Below are positions 31,836 through 40,262 of a stretch of 64,000 nt of DNA, piece after piece. The position numbers were made by a program, and so were the translations under genes. Source of the DNA: Pseudoflavonifractor intestinihominis (GTDB lineage Bacteria; Bacillota; Clostridia; Oscillospirales; Oscillospiraceae); the NCBI RefSeq assembly GCF_040096055.1, contig NZ_JBBMFK010000007.1, positions 78,998 to 142,997 on the forward strand. Reading direction: 5' to 3'. Within the stretch, counting starts at the first letter, position 1; each line of letters opens with the position of its first letter. The notes below the pieces were generated by a model. That model made no database searches. It was given only the letters and a program-made list of their open reading frames with translations, and was not told where the DNA came from.

Positions 31836-32555
31836 ATGGCAGTGGAAATGAACAAGCACAGCAACCTGGACCCCGCGTCCCTCGCCGCCTACATCGACCA
31901 CACCCTCCTCAAGCCGGAGGCCTCCGTGGCGGACATCAAGAAGGTGTGCGACGAGGCCAAAGAGCACCACTTTGCCAGCGTGTGCGTCAATCCGTCCTAC
32001 ATCCACTATGTGGCCGGGCAGCTGGCAGGCAGCGGCGTGACCCCCTGCTGCGTCATCGGCTTCCCCTTCGGCACCCAGACCCCCGAGGCCAAGGCCTTCG
32101 AGGCCCGGGACGCGGTGGCCAACGGCGCCCGTGAGGTGGACATGGTCATCAACGTGGGCGCCATCAAGTCGGGCGACTGGGCCCTGGTGGAGCGGGACAT
32201 CGCCGGCGTGGTGGAGGCCACGGGCGGCAAGGCGGCCGTGAAGGTGATCCTGGAGACCTGCCTGCTCACCGACGAGGAGAAGGTGGAGGCCTGCAAGATC
32301 AGCAAGAAGGCGGGCGCGGCCTTTGTCAAGACCTCCACCGGCTACTCCAAGGGCGGCGCCACCGTGGAGGACGTGCGCCTCATGCGGGAGACCGTGGGCC
32401 CCGATATGGGCGTGAAGGCCTCCGGCGGCATCCGCACCTATGAGGACGCGGTGGCCATGATCGAGGCCGGCGCCAACCGCCTGGGCGCCAGTGCGGGCAT
32501 CAAGATCATCGCCGGTCCTGCGGGTACGGAGAGCGCCACGGGCGCCGGTTACTGA
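31836..32555 (+). CDS. deoC: Deoxyribose-phosphate aldolase
   Basis: DeoC cleaves 2-deoxyribose-5-phosphate to glyceraldehyde-3-phosphate and acetaldehyde in deoxynucleoside catabolism. The 239-residue protein has the class I aldolase barrel with 'AAYIDHTLLKPEA', 'CVNPSYIHYV', 'EVDMVINVGAIKSGDW', the Schiff-base Lys in 'FVKTSTGYSKGGAT', and 'VKASGGIRTYEDA'. The ATG at 31836 follows AAAGGA closely; an in-frame ATG at 31848 is an alternative. It ends at a strong terminator. No other deo genes are near, so its regulation is not evident. Confidence 0.95.
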   Translation: MAVEMNKHSNLDPASLAAYIDHTLLKPEASVADIKKVCDEAKEHHFASVCVNPSYIHYVAGQLAGSGVTPCCVIGFPFGTQTPEAKAFEARDAVANGAREVDMVINVGAIKSGDWALVERDIAGVVEATGGKAAVKVILETCLLTDEEKVEACKISKKAGAAFVKTSTGYSKGGATVEDVRLMRETVGPDMGVKASGGIRTYEDAVAMIEAGANRLGASAGIKIIAGPAGTESATGAGY

Positions 32556-32580
32556 GAAAAGCGCATAAGAACGTCATTGG

Positions 32581-32618
32581 GGCGGGAAAGCCGTAAAAGC
32601 GCGGCTTTCCCGCCTTTT
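32581..32618 (+). terminator. Terminator after deoC
   Basis: A 13-bp stem (32581-32593 with 32602-32614) with an 8-base loop is followed by TTTT. Confidence 0.88.
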
Positions 32619-32710
32619 CGCCGAAAGCGGCATCTCCGCCTCCTTGGCAGAGAAGAGAATGTGGTCCGTGGTAAAAAAAGGAGGATCTTTGGTAAAAAGA
32701 GCGGATGGTC

Positions 32711-32739
32711 TTGCGCTGCAGGAGCGTTTATGATATGCT
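32711..32739 (+). promoter_or_regulatory. Promoter for the first cobalamin operon
   Basis: TTGCGC (32711-32716) and TATGCT (32734-32739) are 17 bp apart, about 140 bases upstream of the riboswitch core. Confidence 0.5.
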
Positions 32740-32880
32740 AAAAAACCAGTGAGGGCCGGAGAGAATTTTGTTGAGAAGGATGAAAGCCAAGACGGTTTTT
32801 TCTTTCAAATGGTCTCCTGTCCCCGCCTTAGTCTGCCTGATCGGGCGGATTTTGGAGCGAGTTGAATAGAACAGTGCGGA

Positions 32881-33040
32881 TGCGGTGCGGCATAAAGCCG
32901 CCTAACAGGGAAGACCGGTGAAACTCCGGCGCAGTCTTACCTCTACTGTAAGCGCGGACGAGAGCGTCAGTCCATTGGCATAGCCGAGAAGGGACGCTGG
33001 AGGGTGAAGCGCAAGCCAGGAGACCTGCCGCAGTTCGGTA
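32881..33040 (+). promoter_or_regulatory. Cobalamin riboswitch upstream of cbiD
   Basis: Conserved blocks are present in order: AACAGGGAA, CGGTGAAACTCCGGCGCAG, a long variable arm, and the B12 box AGCCAGGAGACCTGCCGCA. A terminator hairpin between it and cbiD gives a clear off switch, so the downstream run should be repressed by adenosylcobalamin or a related corrinoid. Boundaries are approximate. Confidence 0.92.
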
Positions 33041-33078
33041 CGTACTCTGAGGTGGAGGGTACTGGCATACGTAAAACG

Positions 33079-33115
33079 CGGGCCCTTTCCATTGGAAAGG
33101 GCCCGTTTCTTTGTT
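33079..33115 (+). terminator. Riboswitch-controlled terminator before cbiD
   Basis: A perfect 12-bp stem (33079-33090 with 33094-33105), loop ATT, is followed by TTTCTTTGTT, 19 bases ahead of the cbiD start. Confidence 0.85.
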
Positions 33116-33133
33116 GCCAGACCGGGAGGCGCT

Positions 33134-34282
33134 ATGGCAAAGCTGGAACACTATATCGATGTGGGGGACAAAAAGCTGCGCTGCGGCTATACCACCGGCA
33201 CCTGCGCGGCTGCGGCGGTCCGGGGCGCGGCGGAGCTGCTGCTCCTGGGGCGGCGGCTGAGCGCCGTCCGGCTGGACACCCCGGCGGGCATCCCGGTGGA
33301 GGCCGAGCTGCTGGAGCTCTCCGCCGGGCCGGACTGGGCGTCCTGCGCCGTGCGCAAGGACGGGGGCGACGATCCGGATATCACCGACGGCACCCTGATC
33401 TGCGCCCGGGTGGAGCGGACGGACGCGCCCGGCGTGGAGATCGACGGCGGCGAGGGCGTGGGCCGGGTGACCAGGCCCGGCCTGGACCAGCCTGTGGGCG
33501 CGGCGGCCATCAACTCCACACCCCGGCGGATGATCCGGGAGCAGGCCGAGGATGTGCTGAAGGAGTGGGGCGGGACCGGCGGAGTGCGGGTCATCATCTC
33601 CGCACCCGAGGGCCAGCGGCTGGCTGGCGGCACCTTCAACCCCCGGCTGGGCATCCAGGGGGGCATCTCCATCCTGGGCACCAGCGGCATCGTCCGGCCC
33701 ATGAGCGAGGAGGCCCTCATCCGCTCGGTCCACCTGGAGCTGGACCTGGTGCGCTCCGGCGGGGCGGAGGACGTGCTGGTCACCCCCGGCAACTACGGTG
33801 AGGACTTTGCCCGGGACGTGCTGGGGCTGAGCCTGGACCGATGGGCCCTGTGCAGCAACTACGTGGGCGAGGCCATCGACCACGCCCGGGGGCTGGGGTT
33901 CCGGTCCCTGCTGCTGGTGGGCCACCTGGGCAAACTGGTGAAGGTGGCGGCGGGCATCATGAACACCCATTCCCGCACCGCCGACGGCCGGGGAGAGACC
34001 ATGGCCGCCCACACCGCCCTGTGCGGCGGGGACCGGGCCCTGGTGGAGCGGGTCTTTGACGCCCCCACCACCGACGGTGGGGTGGCGCTGCTGGAGGCGG
34101 CCGGCCTGAAGGAGGACGTGATGGCCTCCCTGTCGGCAGCTCTGGACAGGCGGCTCAAGGCCCGGGCGGGGGCGGACATGGAGATCGAGGCTCTCTTCTT
34201 CTCCAACCGGTTTGGCATTTTGGGACAGACCCCCGGTGCGGCGCGGCTGCTGGCGCGCCACCGGGCGGAACATGATAGATAA
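33134..34282 (+). CDS. cbiD: Cobalt-precorrin-5B C1-methyltransferase
   Basis: CbiD adds the C1 methyl group in the anaerobic (early-cobalt) pathway, using SAM. The 382-residue protein begins with the family signature 'LRCGYTTGTCAAAAVRGAA' and has 'NPRLGIQGGISILGTSGIV' and 'GHLGKLVKVAAGIMNTHS'-type conserved blocks. The ATG at 33134 follows GGGAGG; an upstream extension would begin inside the terminator. It is the first gene under the first cobalamin riboswitch and defines the route as anaerobic, since aerobic bacteria use CobF instead. Confidence 0.96.
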   Translation: MAKLEHYIDVGDKKLRCGYTTGTCAAAAVRGAAELLLLGRRLSAVRLDTPAGIPVEAELLELSAGPDWASCAVRKDGGDDPDITDGTLICARVERTDAPGVEIDGGEGVGRVTRPGLDQPVGAAAINSTPRRMIREQAEDVLKEWGGTGGVRVIISAPEGQRLAGGTFNPRLGIQGGISILGTSGIVRPMSEEALIRSVHLELDLVRSGGAEDVLVTPGNYGEDFARDVLGLSLDRWALCSNYVGEAIDHARGLGFRSLLLVGHLGKLVKVAAGIMNTHSRTADGRGETMAAHTALCGGDRALVERVFDAPTTDGGVALLEAAGLKEDVMASLSAALDRRLKARAGADMEIEALFFSNRFGILGQTPGAARLLARHRAEHDR

Positions 34283-34304
34283 CAAAAAACGGAGGCTCAC
34301 TGAT

Positions 34305-35063
34305 ATGGTACACTTTATCGGCGCCGGTCCCGGCGCACCTGATCTCATCACCCTGCGGGGCGCCCGGCTGCTGGCTGAGGCCGACGTGATCATCTATGCC
34401 GGTTCCCTGGTGAACCCGGCCCTGCTGGAGGGCCGCAAGGAGGGCTGCGCCGTGTACGACAGCGCGTCCATGACCCTGGAGGAAGTGCTCGCCGTCATGG
34501 AGCAGGCCGAGCGGGAGGGCAAGACCACCGTCCGGCTCCACACCGGCGACCCCTCCCTCTACGGCGCCATCCGGGAGCAGATGGATGAGCTGGACAAGAT
34601 GGGCGTGTCCTACGACGTGACCCCCGGCGTGTCCTCCTTCTCCGGCGCCGCCGCGGCCCTCAACGCGGAGTATACTCTGCCAGATGTATCGCAGTCCGTT
34701 ATCATCACCCGCATGGCGGGCCGCACGCCCGTACCCGAGGGCGAGGCTTTGGCCAAGATGGCCTCCCACGGCTGCACCATGGTGCTCTTCCTGTCCACCG
34801 GCCTGCTGGAGGATGTGGAGAAGGAGTTGATGAAGGGCGGCTATGCCCCCGACACCCCGGCGGCCATTGTGTACAAGGCCACCTGGCCCGACCAGAGGGT
34901 GTACCGCTGCACCGTATCCACCCTGGCCCAGACCGCCAGGGACAACCACGTCACCAAGACCGCCCTCATCACCGTGGGCGGCTTCCTGGGCACCGAGTAC
35001 GAGCGCTCCAAGCTCTACGACCCCACCTTCACCCACGGCTGCCGGAAGGGGACCGAGGGATGA
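34305..35063 (+). CDS. cbiF: Cobalt-precorrin-4 C11-methyltransferase
   Basis: CbiF methylates C11 of cobalt-precorrin-4 with SAM. The 252-residue protein is a tetrapyrrole methylase: the start 'VHFIGAGPGAPDLITLRG' contains the glycine-rich substrate loop, 'VIIYAGSLVNPALLEG' is specific to the CobM/CbiF group, and 'LHTGDPSLYGAI' is the second SAM-contact block. The ATG at 34305 follows ACGGAGG; an ATG at 34272 would overlap cbiD. Its TGA overlaps the ATG of cbiG (ATGA). Confidence 0.95.
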   Translation: MVHFIGAGPGAPDLITLRGARLLAEADVIIYAGSLVNPALLEGRKEGCAVYDSASMTLEEVLAVMEQAEREGKTTVRLHTGDPSLYGAIREQMDELDKMGVSYDVTPGVSSFSGAAAALNAEYTLPDVSQSVIITRMAGRTPVPEGEALAKMASHGCTMVLFLSTGLLEDVEKELMKGGYAPDTPAAIVYKATWPDQRVYRCTVSTLAQTARDNHVTKTALITVGGFLGTEYERSKLYDPTFTHGCRKGTEG

Positions 35064-36088
35064 AGCTGGCCATGGCCGCCTTCACCGCCCGTGGGGCGGC
35101 GCTGGGGAAGCGGCTGGCGGCGGCCCTGGCGGCGGAGGGGGAGGATTGCTCCCTGTCCGTCCCCGCCCGACTGGCCCCGGCGCTGGACCTGCCCGCCATG
35201 GACAGCCTGGCGGACTGGACGGCCCGGGAGTTTGCCCGGGCGGACGGCCTGATCTTTGTGGGGGCCTGCGGCATCGCTGTCCGGGCCATCGCGCCCCACG
35301 TGAGGGATAAGCTCACCGACCCCGCCGTGGCGGCGGTGGACGAGGCGGGGCGCTGGGTGGTGCCCCTCCTGTCCGGCCACGTGGGGGGCGCCAACGACCT
35401 GGCCCGGCGCATCGCCGCCCTCACCGGCGGACAGGCGGCGGTCTCCACCGCCACCGACGTCAACGGCCTCTTCGCCGTGGACCAGTGGGCCGCCCGGCAG
35501 GGCTTCGCCATTGAGGACAGAACGGCCGCCAAGGCGGTCTCAGCCGCCCTGCTGGACGGGGAAGCTGCGGGCTTTGTAAGCGATTTCCCGGTGGACGGCG
35601 CCCTGCCCAAGGGCGTGACGGCGGGAGGGGCGAACATCGGCTTTTCCGTCACCGTAAAGACCGCACCGCTGCCCTTTGAGACCGGCCTGCGGCTGGTGCC
35701 CCGGGCGCTCCGGCTGGGCATCGGCTGCCGTAGGGGCACAGCCGAGGAGACCATCGCCGCCGCCGTGGACGCGGCCCTGGCAGAACACGGGCTTTCCACA
35801 AAAGCGGTGGCCGGAGTGGGCACCATCGACCTGAAGAAGGACGAGGCCGGATTGATTGCCTTCTGCGACCACCGGGGCTGGGCTCTGAACTGTTACAGCG
35901 CGGAGGAACTGCTCCGGGCGGAGGGGGAGTTCACTCCTTCCGACTTCGTGAAGGGAGTCACCGGAGTGGACAACGTGTGTGAGCGGGCCGCCGTGCTGGA
36001 CGGCGGACAGCTGGTCATCCGCAAACGGGCGGCCGATGGCGTCACCGTGGCGGCGGCCCTGCTGCCTCTGCGGGTGACCTTTGAATAA
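35060..36088 (+). CDS. cbiG: Cobalt-precorrin-5A hydrolase
   Basis: CbiG opens the delta-lactone of cobalt-precorrin-5A and releases the two-carbon fragment as acetaldehyde during ring contraction. The 342-residue protein has 'LIFVGACGIAVRAIAPHV' in part and 'LLSGHVGGANDLARRIAALT' in the N-terminal and central regions, and the C-terminal CbiG domain with 'LGIGCRRGT' and 'TIDLKKDEAGLIAFC'. Its ATG overlaps the cbiF stop. It is the hallmark gene of the anaerobic pathway along with cbiD. Confidence 0.95.
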   Translation: MKLAMAAFTARGAALGKRLAAALAAEGEDCSLSVPARLAPALDLPAMDSLADWTAREFARADGLIFVGACGIAVRAIAPHVRDKLTDPAVAAVDEAGRWVVPLLSGHVGGANDLARRIAALTGGQAAVSTATDVNGLFAVDQWAARQGFAIEDRTAAKAVSAALLDGEAAGFVSDFPVDGALPKGVTAGGANIGFSVTVKTAPLPFETGLRLVPRALRLGIGCRRGTAEETIAAAVDAALAEHGLSTKAVAGVGTIDLKKDEAGLIAFCDHRGWALNCYSAEELLRAEGEFTPSDFVKGVTGVDNVCERAAVLDGGQLVIRKRAADGVTVAAALLPLRVTFE

Positions 36089-36130
36089 GAAGAAAATACC
36101 GCGCCTCAGGGCGCGTATGGAGGTTTTTGG

Positions 36131-36874
36131 ATGAAAGTGACCGTAATCGGTCTGGGCCCCGGCGCGGGCGCCGACCTGACCGGCCGGGCCAGAGAGGCCC
36201 TGGCCGCCTGCGACCTGGTGGTGGGCTACACCGCCTATGTGGCCCTGATCAAGGACGAGTTCCCCGACAAGGAGTACCGCTCCACCGGCATGCGCAAGGA
36301 AGTGGACCGGTGCCGGGCGGCGGTGGAGGCCGCCGTGGAGGGCCACGACGTGGCCATGGTGTGCTCCGGCGACTCGGGCGTGTACGGCATGGCGGGGCTC
36401 ATCTATGAGGTGGCCCAGGACTATCCGCCGGTGGACATTGAGGTGGTGCCCGGCATCACCGCCGCCTGCGGCGGCGCCGCCGTGCTGGGTGCGCCTCTGA
36501 CCCACGACTTTGCAGTGGTGTCCCTGTCTGACCTGCTCACCCCCTGGGAGCTCATCGAGAAGCGGCTCACCTGCGCCGCTGAGGCGGACTTTGTCCTGTG
36601 TATCTACAACCCCATGAGCCACAGCCGTCCCGACCACCTGCGCCGGGCCTGCGACATCCTGCTGAAGGTGAAGGACCCCGGCACGGTGTGCGGCTGGGTG
36701 CGCAACATCGGCCGTGAGGGCGAGGAGTGCAAGCTCCTGACCCTGGCGGAGCTGAGAGACGAGAAGGTGGACATGTTCACCACTGTGTTTGTGGGCAGCA
36801 GCGCCACCATGAACCTGAACGGCAAGATGGTCACACCCCGTGGCTACCGGGGCGTGGGCTCCCGGGAGGCGTAA
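36131..36874 (+). CDS. cbiH: Cobalt-precorrin-3 C17-methyltransferase
   Basis: CbiH methylates C17 and drives ring contraction of cobalt-precorrin-3. The 247-residue tetrapyrrole methylase begins 'KVTVIGLGPGAGADLTGRA' and has 'VVGYTAYVALIKDEF', 'VCSGDSGVYGMAGLIYE' and 'FVLCIYNPMSHSRPDHL', the last typical of the CobJ/CbiH group. The ATG follows TGGAGG with normal spacing, 42 bases after cbiG. It is the normal single-domain length, without the extra C-terminal iron-sulfur domain found in some clostridial homologues. Confidence 0.95.
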   Translation: MKVTVIGLGPGAGADLTGRAREALAACDLVVGYTAYVALIKDEFPDKEYRSTGMRKEVDRCRAAVEAAVEGHDVAMVCSGDSGVYGMAGLIYEVAQDYPPVDIEVVPGITAACGGAAVLGAPLTHDFAVVSLSDLLTPWELIEKRLTCAAEADFVLCIYNPMSHSRPDHLRRACDILLKVKDPGTVCGWVRNIGREGEECKLLTLAELRDEKVDMFTTVFVGSSATMNLNGKMVTPRGYRGVGSREA

Positions 36875-36901
36875 GCAGCTCGGGCATAAGGAGGAAAAAG
36901 C

Positions 36902-37648
36902 GTGGAAATTCTGCTCTTCGGCGGCACCACCGAGGGCCGCCAGCTGGCTGAATGGCTGGCAGAGGCGGGACAGCGGGTGACCTACTGCGCGGCCACCGAG
37001 TACGGCGGCGCCCTGGCCCCGGAGGGAGCGGGCGTCACGGTCCACACCGGACGGCTGGATCAGGCGGGCATGGCCGCCCTGCTGGCGGCGGGCACCTTTG
37101 ACTACGCGGTGGACGCCACCCACCCCTACGCCCCACAGGTCAGCGCCAATCTGAGGGCGGCGGCCGGGGAGGCGGAGGTGCCCTATCTCCGCCTGCTGCG
37201 GGAGGGTCCGCCGGAGGACGAGGGCTGGCTCCACGCACCCGACGCACCCTCCGCAGCCGGGATGCTGCTGGGCATGGAGGGCAACATCCTCCTCACCACC
37301 GGCAGCAAGGAGCTGGACTGCTACGCTGTGACGGGCCTGCGGGAGCGGGTATTTCCCCGGGTGCTGCCCAGCCCCGATTCGCTGAACCGGTGCCTGGAAC
37401 TGGGGTTTCCCCCGGCCCATATCATCTGCATGCAGGGGCCCTTTTCCCGGGCCCTCAACGCCGCCATGGCGGAGCAGCTGAACATCAGGGTGATGGTCAC
37501 CAAGGCCAGTGGAGGGACGGGCGGCTTCTGGGATAAGGCCGCCGCCGCCCGGGACGTGGGAGCGGCCCTGCTGGTCATCGACCGCCCCTGCCGGGAGACC
37601 GGATTGAGCCTGGAAGAGATGAAGGCATTTCTGACCCGGGCATTTTGA
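36902..37648 (+). CDS. cbiJ: Cobalt-precorrin-6A reductase
   Basis: CbiJ reduces cobalt-precorrin-6A with NAD(P)H. The 248-residue protein starts 'ILLFGGTTEGRQLAEWLA', the family's nucleotide-binding loop, and includes 'DYAVDATHPYAPQVSANL' and 'TTGSKELDCY', typical of CobK/CbiJ. A GTG start at 36902 is placed by AAGGAGG 7 bases upstream. In the operon it lies between cbiH and the cbiET fusion, 27 bases ahead of the latter. Confidence 0.93.
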   Translation: MEILLFGGTTEGRQLAEWLAEAGQRVTYCAATEYGGALAPEGAGVTVHTGRLDQAGMAALLAAGTFDYAVDATHPYAPQVSANLRAAAGEAEVPYLRLLREGPPEDEGWLHAPDAPSAAGMLLGMEGNILLTTGSKELDCYAVTGLRERVFPRVLPSPDSLNRCLELGFPPAHIICMQGPFSRALNAAMAEQLNIRVMVTKASGGTGGFWDKAAAARDVGAALLVIDRPCRETGLSLEEMKAFLTRAF

Positions 37649-37674
37649 TGGAGAGATAAAGGAGAGAAACGACC

Positions 37675-38889
37675 ATGAAAAGCCCGGTTTATCTGATCGG
37701 CGTAGGCATGGGGGACAGTGGGACCCTGACTGCCGACGCCGCCGACGCCATTGACACCTGCGACCTGCTCATCGGTGCGCCCCGTCTGCTGGAGCCCTGG
37801 CGGGACAAGGGGAAGGAGACGGAGGCCATCATCCCCGCCCAGGACATCGCCGACTGTATCCTCAGCCAGGATAACCGCTGTACCGTAGGCGTGCTGCTGT
37901 CCGGCGATGTGGGCTTTTACAGCGGGGCCAAGAACCTCTACCCCCTCCTGGAGGAGGAGCGGGAGGTCATCGCCATCCCCGGCATCAGCAGCCTGGTGTA
38001 CTTCTGCGCCCGCATCCACACCGCCTGGCAGGACGTCCACCTGGTCAGCGCCCATGGCCGCAGCTGCGACGCGGCCGCCGAGGTGAGCCGCAATGCCAAG
38101 ACCTTCTTCCTCACCGGCGGGGACAACGGCCCGGCGGAGCTGTGCGCCCGCCTGCGGGACCGTGGCCTGGGCCAGGTAAAGGTGTGGGTGGGGGAGCGGC
38201 TGTCCTATGAGGACGAGCGGGTTACCTACGGCACCGCCCAGGAGCTGGCCGAGGACGAGTTCGACCCCCTGGCCGTGATGCTGGCGGTCAACCCCAGCCC
38301 CGAGCGGGGCAGGGCCTACATCCCCACCCTCACCGACGAGGACTTTATCCGCGGGGACGTGCCCATGACCAAGGAGGAGGTTCGGGCCCTGGCCCTGGTC
38401 AAGCTCCGCCTGGAGCCGGGACAGAAGGTGTGGGACGTGGGCGCGGGCACCGGCTCGGTGTCAGTGGAATGCGCCCGGTCCATCCCGGACGGCGACGTGT
38501 TTGCCATTGAGAAAAAGCAGGAGGCCCTGGAGCTCCTGTCCAAGAACAAAGCCAAATTCGGCGTGTCCAACCTCCACCTGGTGGCCGGAGAGGCCCCCGG
38601 GGCCCTGGAGGGACTGCCCATCCCCGACCGGGTGTTCCTGGGCGGCACCTCGGGCAGCCTGGGAGAGATCCTGGGCATCGTGTTCCGCAAGAACCCCGCC
38701 GCCCGGGTGGTGGCCGCCGCCATCACTCTGGAGACTCTGGGGGAGGCCATGCGGTGCTTTGAGGGCATGGGCCTGGCCAATGTGGAGATCACCCAGATCT
38801 CCGTCAGCAAGGCCAGGACCGTGGGCCCCTACCACATGATGAACGCCCAGAACCCGGTGTGGCTCATTTCCGGGGAGGGACAGGGATGA
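37675..38889 (+). CDS. cbiET: Cobalt-precorrin-7 C5-/precorrin-6B C15-methyltransferase fusion
   Basis: This bifunctional enzyme methylates C5 and C15 and removes the C12 acetate carboxyl, as CobL does. The 404-residue protein has an N-terminal CbiE tetrapyrrole methylase domain (about 1-205, 'VYLIGVGMGDSGTLTADA' and 'VAVGVLLSGDVGFYSGA'-like block) and a C-terminal CbiT class I methyltransferase domain (about 215-404) with the SAM loop 'WDVGAGTGSVSVECA'. In many anaerobes these are separate genes; here they are one. The stop overlaps the cobyrinate amidase start by 4 bases. Confidence 0.94.
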   Translation: MKSPVYLIGVGMGDSGTLTADAADAIDTCDLLIGAPRLLEPWRDKGKETEAIIPAQDIADCILSQDNRCTVGVLLSGDVGFYSGAKNLYPLLEEEREVIAIPGISSLVYFCARIHTAWQDVHLVSAHGRSCDAAAEVSRNAKTFFLTGGDNGPAELCARLRDRGLGQVKVWVGERLSYEDERVTYGTAQELAEDEFDPLAVMLAVNPSPERGRAYIPTLTDEDFIRGDVPMTKEEVRALALVKLRLEPGQKVWDVGAGTGSVSVECARSIPDGDVFAIEKKQEALELLSKNKAKFGVSNLHLVAGEAPGALEGLPIPDRVFLGGTSGSLGEILGIVFRKNPAARVVAAAITLETLGEAMRCFEGMGLANVEITQISVSKARTVGPYHMMNAQNPVWLISGEGQG

Positions 38890-40262
38890 GCGGCGGGGCG
38901 CTGCCTAGGCTCCTGCTCTGCGCCCCGGCAAGCGGCGGCGGCAAGACCACCGTCACCTGCGCCATCCTCCAGGCCCTGGTGGACCGGGGGCTGGCCCCCG
39001 CGTCCTTCAAGTGCGGCCCGGACTACATCGACCCCATGTTCCACAGTGAGATCATCGGGGCCAAGAGCCGCAACCTGGACCTGTTCTTCTGCGGGGAGAA
39101 CTTGGCACGCCAGCTCCTGTGGGAGAACGGCCGGGACTGCGGCGTGTCGGTCATTGAGGGGGTCATGGGGTACTACGACGGCGTGGCCATGGGTACACAG
39201 GCCAGCGCCTACCACCTGGCTCAGGCCACCGTGACCCCCGCCGTGCTGGTGCTGGACGGCCGGGGCATGGGGCTGTCGGCAGCGGCGGCGGTGAAGGGTA
39301 TCAGGGACTTCCGAGCCGACAGCGGTATCGCCGGGGTGATCCTCAACCGGATCTCCCCCATGCTCTACCCACGGCTGCGGGACGCCATCCAGGGGGAAAC
39401 AGGTGTAAAGGCATATGGCTTTCTCCCAGAACGGAAGGACTGTGCCCTGGAGAGCCGCCACCTGGGCCTGGTCACCGCAGCAGAGGTGGCCAACCTGAGG
39501 GGGAAGCTGTCCGCCCTGGCCGCCCAGGCCGAGGAGACGGTGGATCTGGACGGCCTGCTGGCTTTGGCCAAGTCCGCCCCCGCGCTGGAGTTTGAGGCGG
39601 CGCCTCTTCCGCCCCCGGTGCCCGGCAGACCCCGCATCGCGGTGGCGAAGGACAAGGCCTTCTGCTTCTACTACGCCGACGGACTGGACGCCCTGGAGCG
39701 GCTGGGGGCGGAGCTGGTACCCTTCTCCCCCCTGGAGGACAAGAAGCTGCCCGAGGGCAGCTCCGGCCTCTACCTTGGGGGCGGCTACCCGGAGATTTTT
39801 GCCGGAGAGCTGGCCCGAAATACCGAGATGCTGGAGGCGATCCGCTCCGCCGTGGCGGGCGGTATGCCCACCGTGGCCGAGTGCGGCGGATTCCTCTATC
39901 TACATGAGCACTTGCAGGACAGCGAGGGCGTGGACCAGCCGCTGGTCGGGGTGTTCTCCTGGTCGGCCCGCAACACCGGAAAGCTGGGCCGCTTTGGATA
40001 TGTGACCCTGACGGCTCAGAAGGACGGCCTGCTCTGCCGGGCGGGGGAGGGCTTCCCCGCCCACGAGTTCCACTACTGGGATAGTGAGCGGCCGGGCGCG
40101 GATCTCCACGCCCAGAAGCCCGGCAGCAGCCGGAGCTGGGACTGCGCCTGGCACACACCCACCCTATACGCCGGATTTCCCCATTTTCATTTCCGCGCCT
40201 GCCTCGAGGCGGCCCGCCGCTTCGTGTCGGCATGCGCCAGATATCAGGAGGAGCGTGTATGA
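38886..40262 (+). CDS. cbiA: Cobyrinate a,c-diamide synthase
   Basis: CbiA amidates the a and c acetate side chains using glutamine and ATP. The 458-residue protein has an N-terminal P-loop domain, 'LCAPASGGGKTTVTCAIL', with 'FKCGPDYIDPMFH' and 'VIEGVMGYYDG', and a C-terminal glutaminase domain with the catalytic Cys in 'VAECGGFLYL' and 'YLGGGYPE' before it. The ATG at 38886 overlaps the cbiET TGA and follows GGGGAGGG; a longer frame upstream lies inside cbiET. The late 'HFHF' stretch fits the family's His. Confidence 0.95.
   Translation: MSGGALPRLLLCAPASGGGKTTVTCAILQALVDRGLAPASFKCGPDYIDPMFHSEIIGAKSRNLDLFFCGENLARQLLWENGRDCGVSVIEGVMGYYDGVAMGTQASAYHLAQATVTPAVLVLDGRGMGLSAAAAVKGIRDFRADSGIAGVILNRISPMLYPRLRDAIQGETGVKAYGFLPERKDCALESRHLGLVTAAEVANLRGKLSALAAQAEETVDLDGLLALAKSAPALEFEAAPLPPPVPGRPRIAVAKDKAFCFYYADGLDALERLGAELVPFSPLEDKKLPEGSSGLYLGGGYPEIFAGELARNTEMLEAIRSAVAGGMPTVAECGGFLYLHEHLQDSEGVDQPLVGVFSWSARNTGKLGRFGYVTLTAQKDGLLCRAGEGFPAHEFHYWDSERPGADLHAQKPGSSRSWDCAWHTPTLYAGFPHFHFRACLEAARRFVSACARYQEERV

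Noticed and set aside
34212..34304. Longer N-terminus for cbiF
   Set aside because: It would overlap cbiD by about 70 bases, and the ATG at 34305 has the better ribosome-binding site and matches the usual family start.
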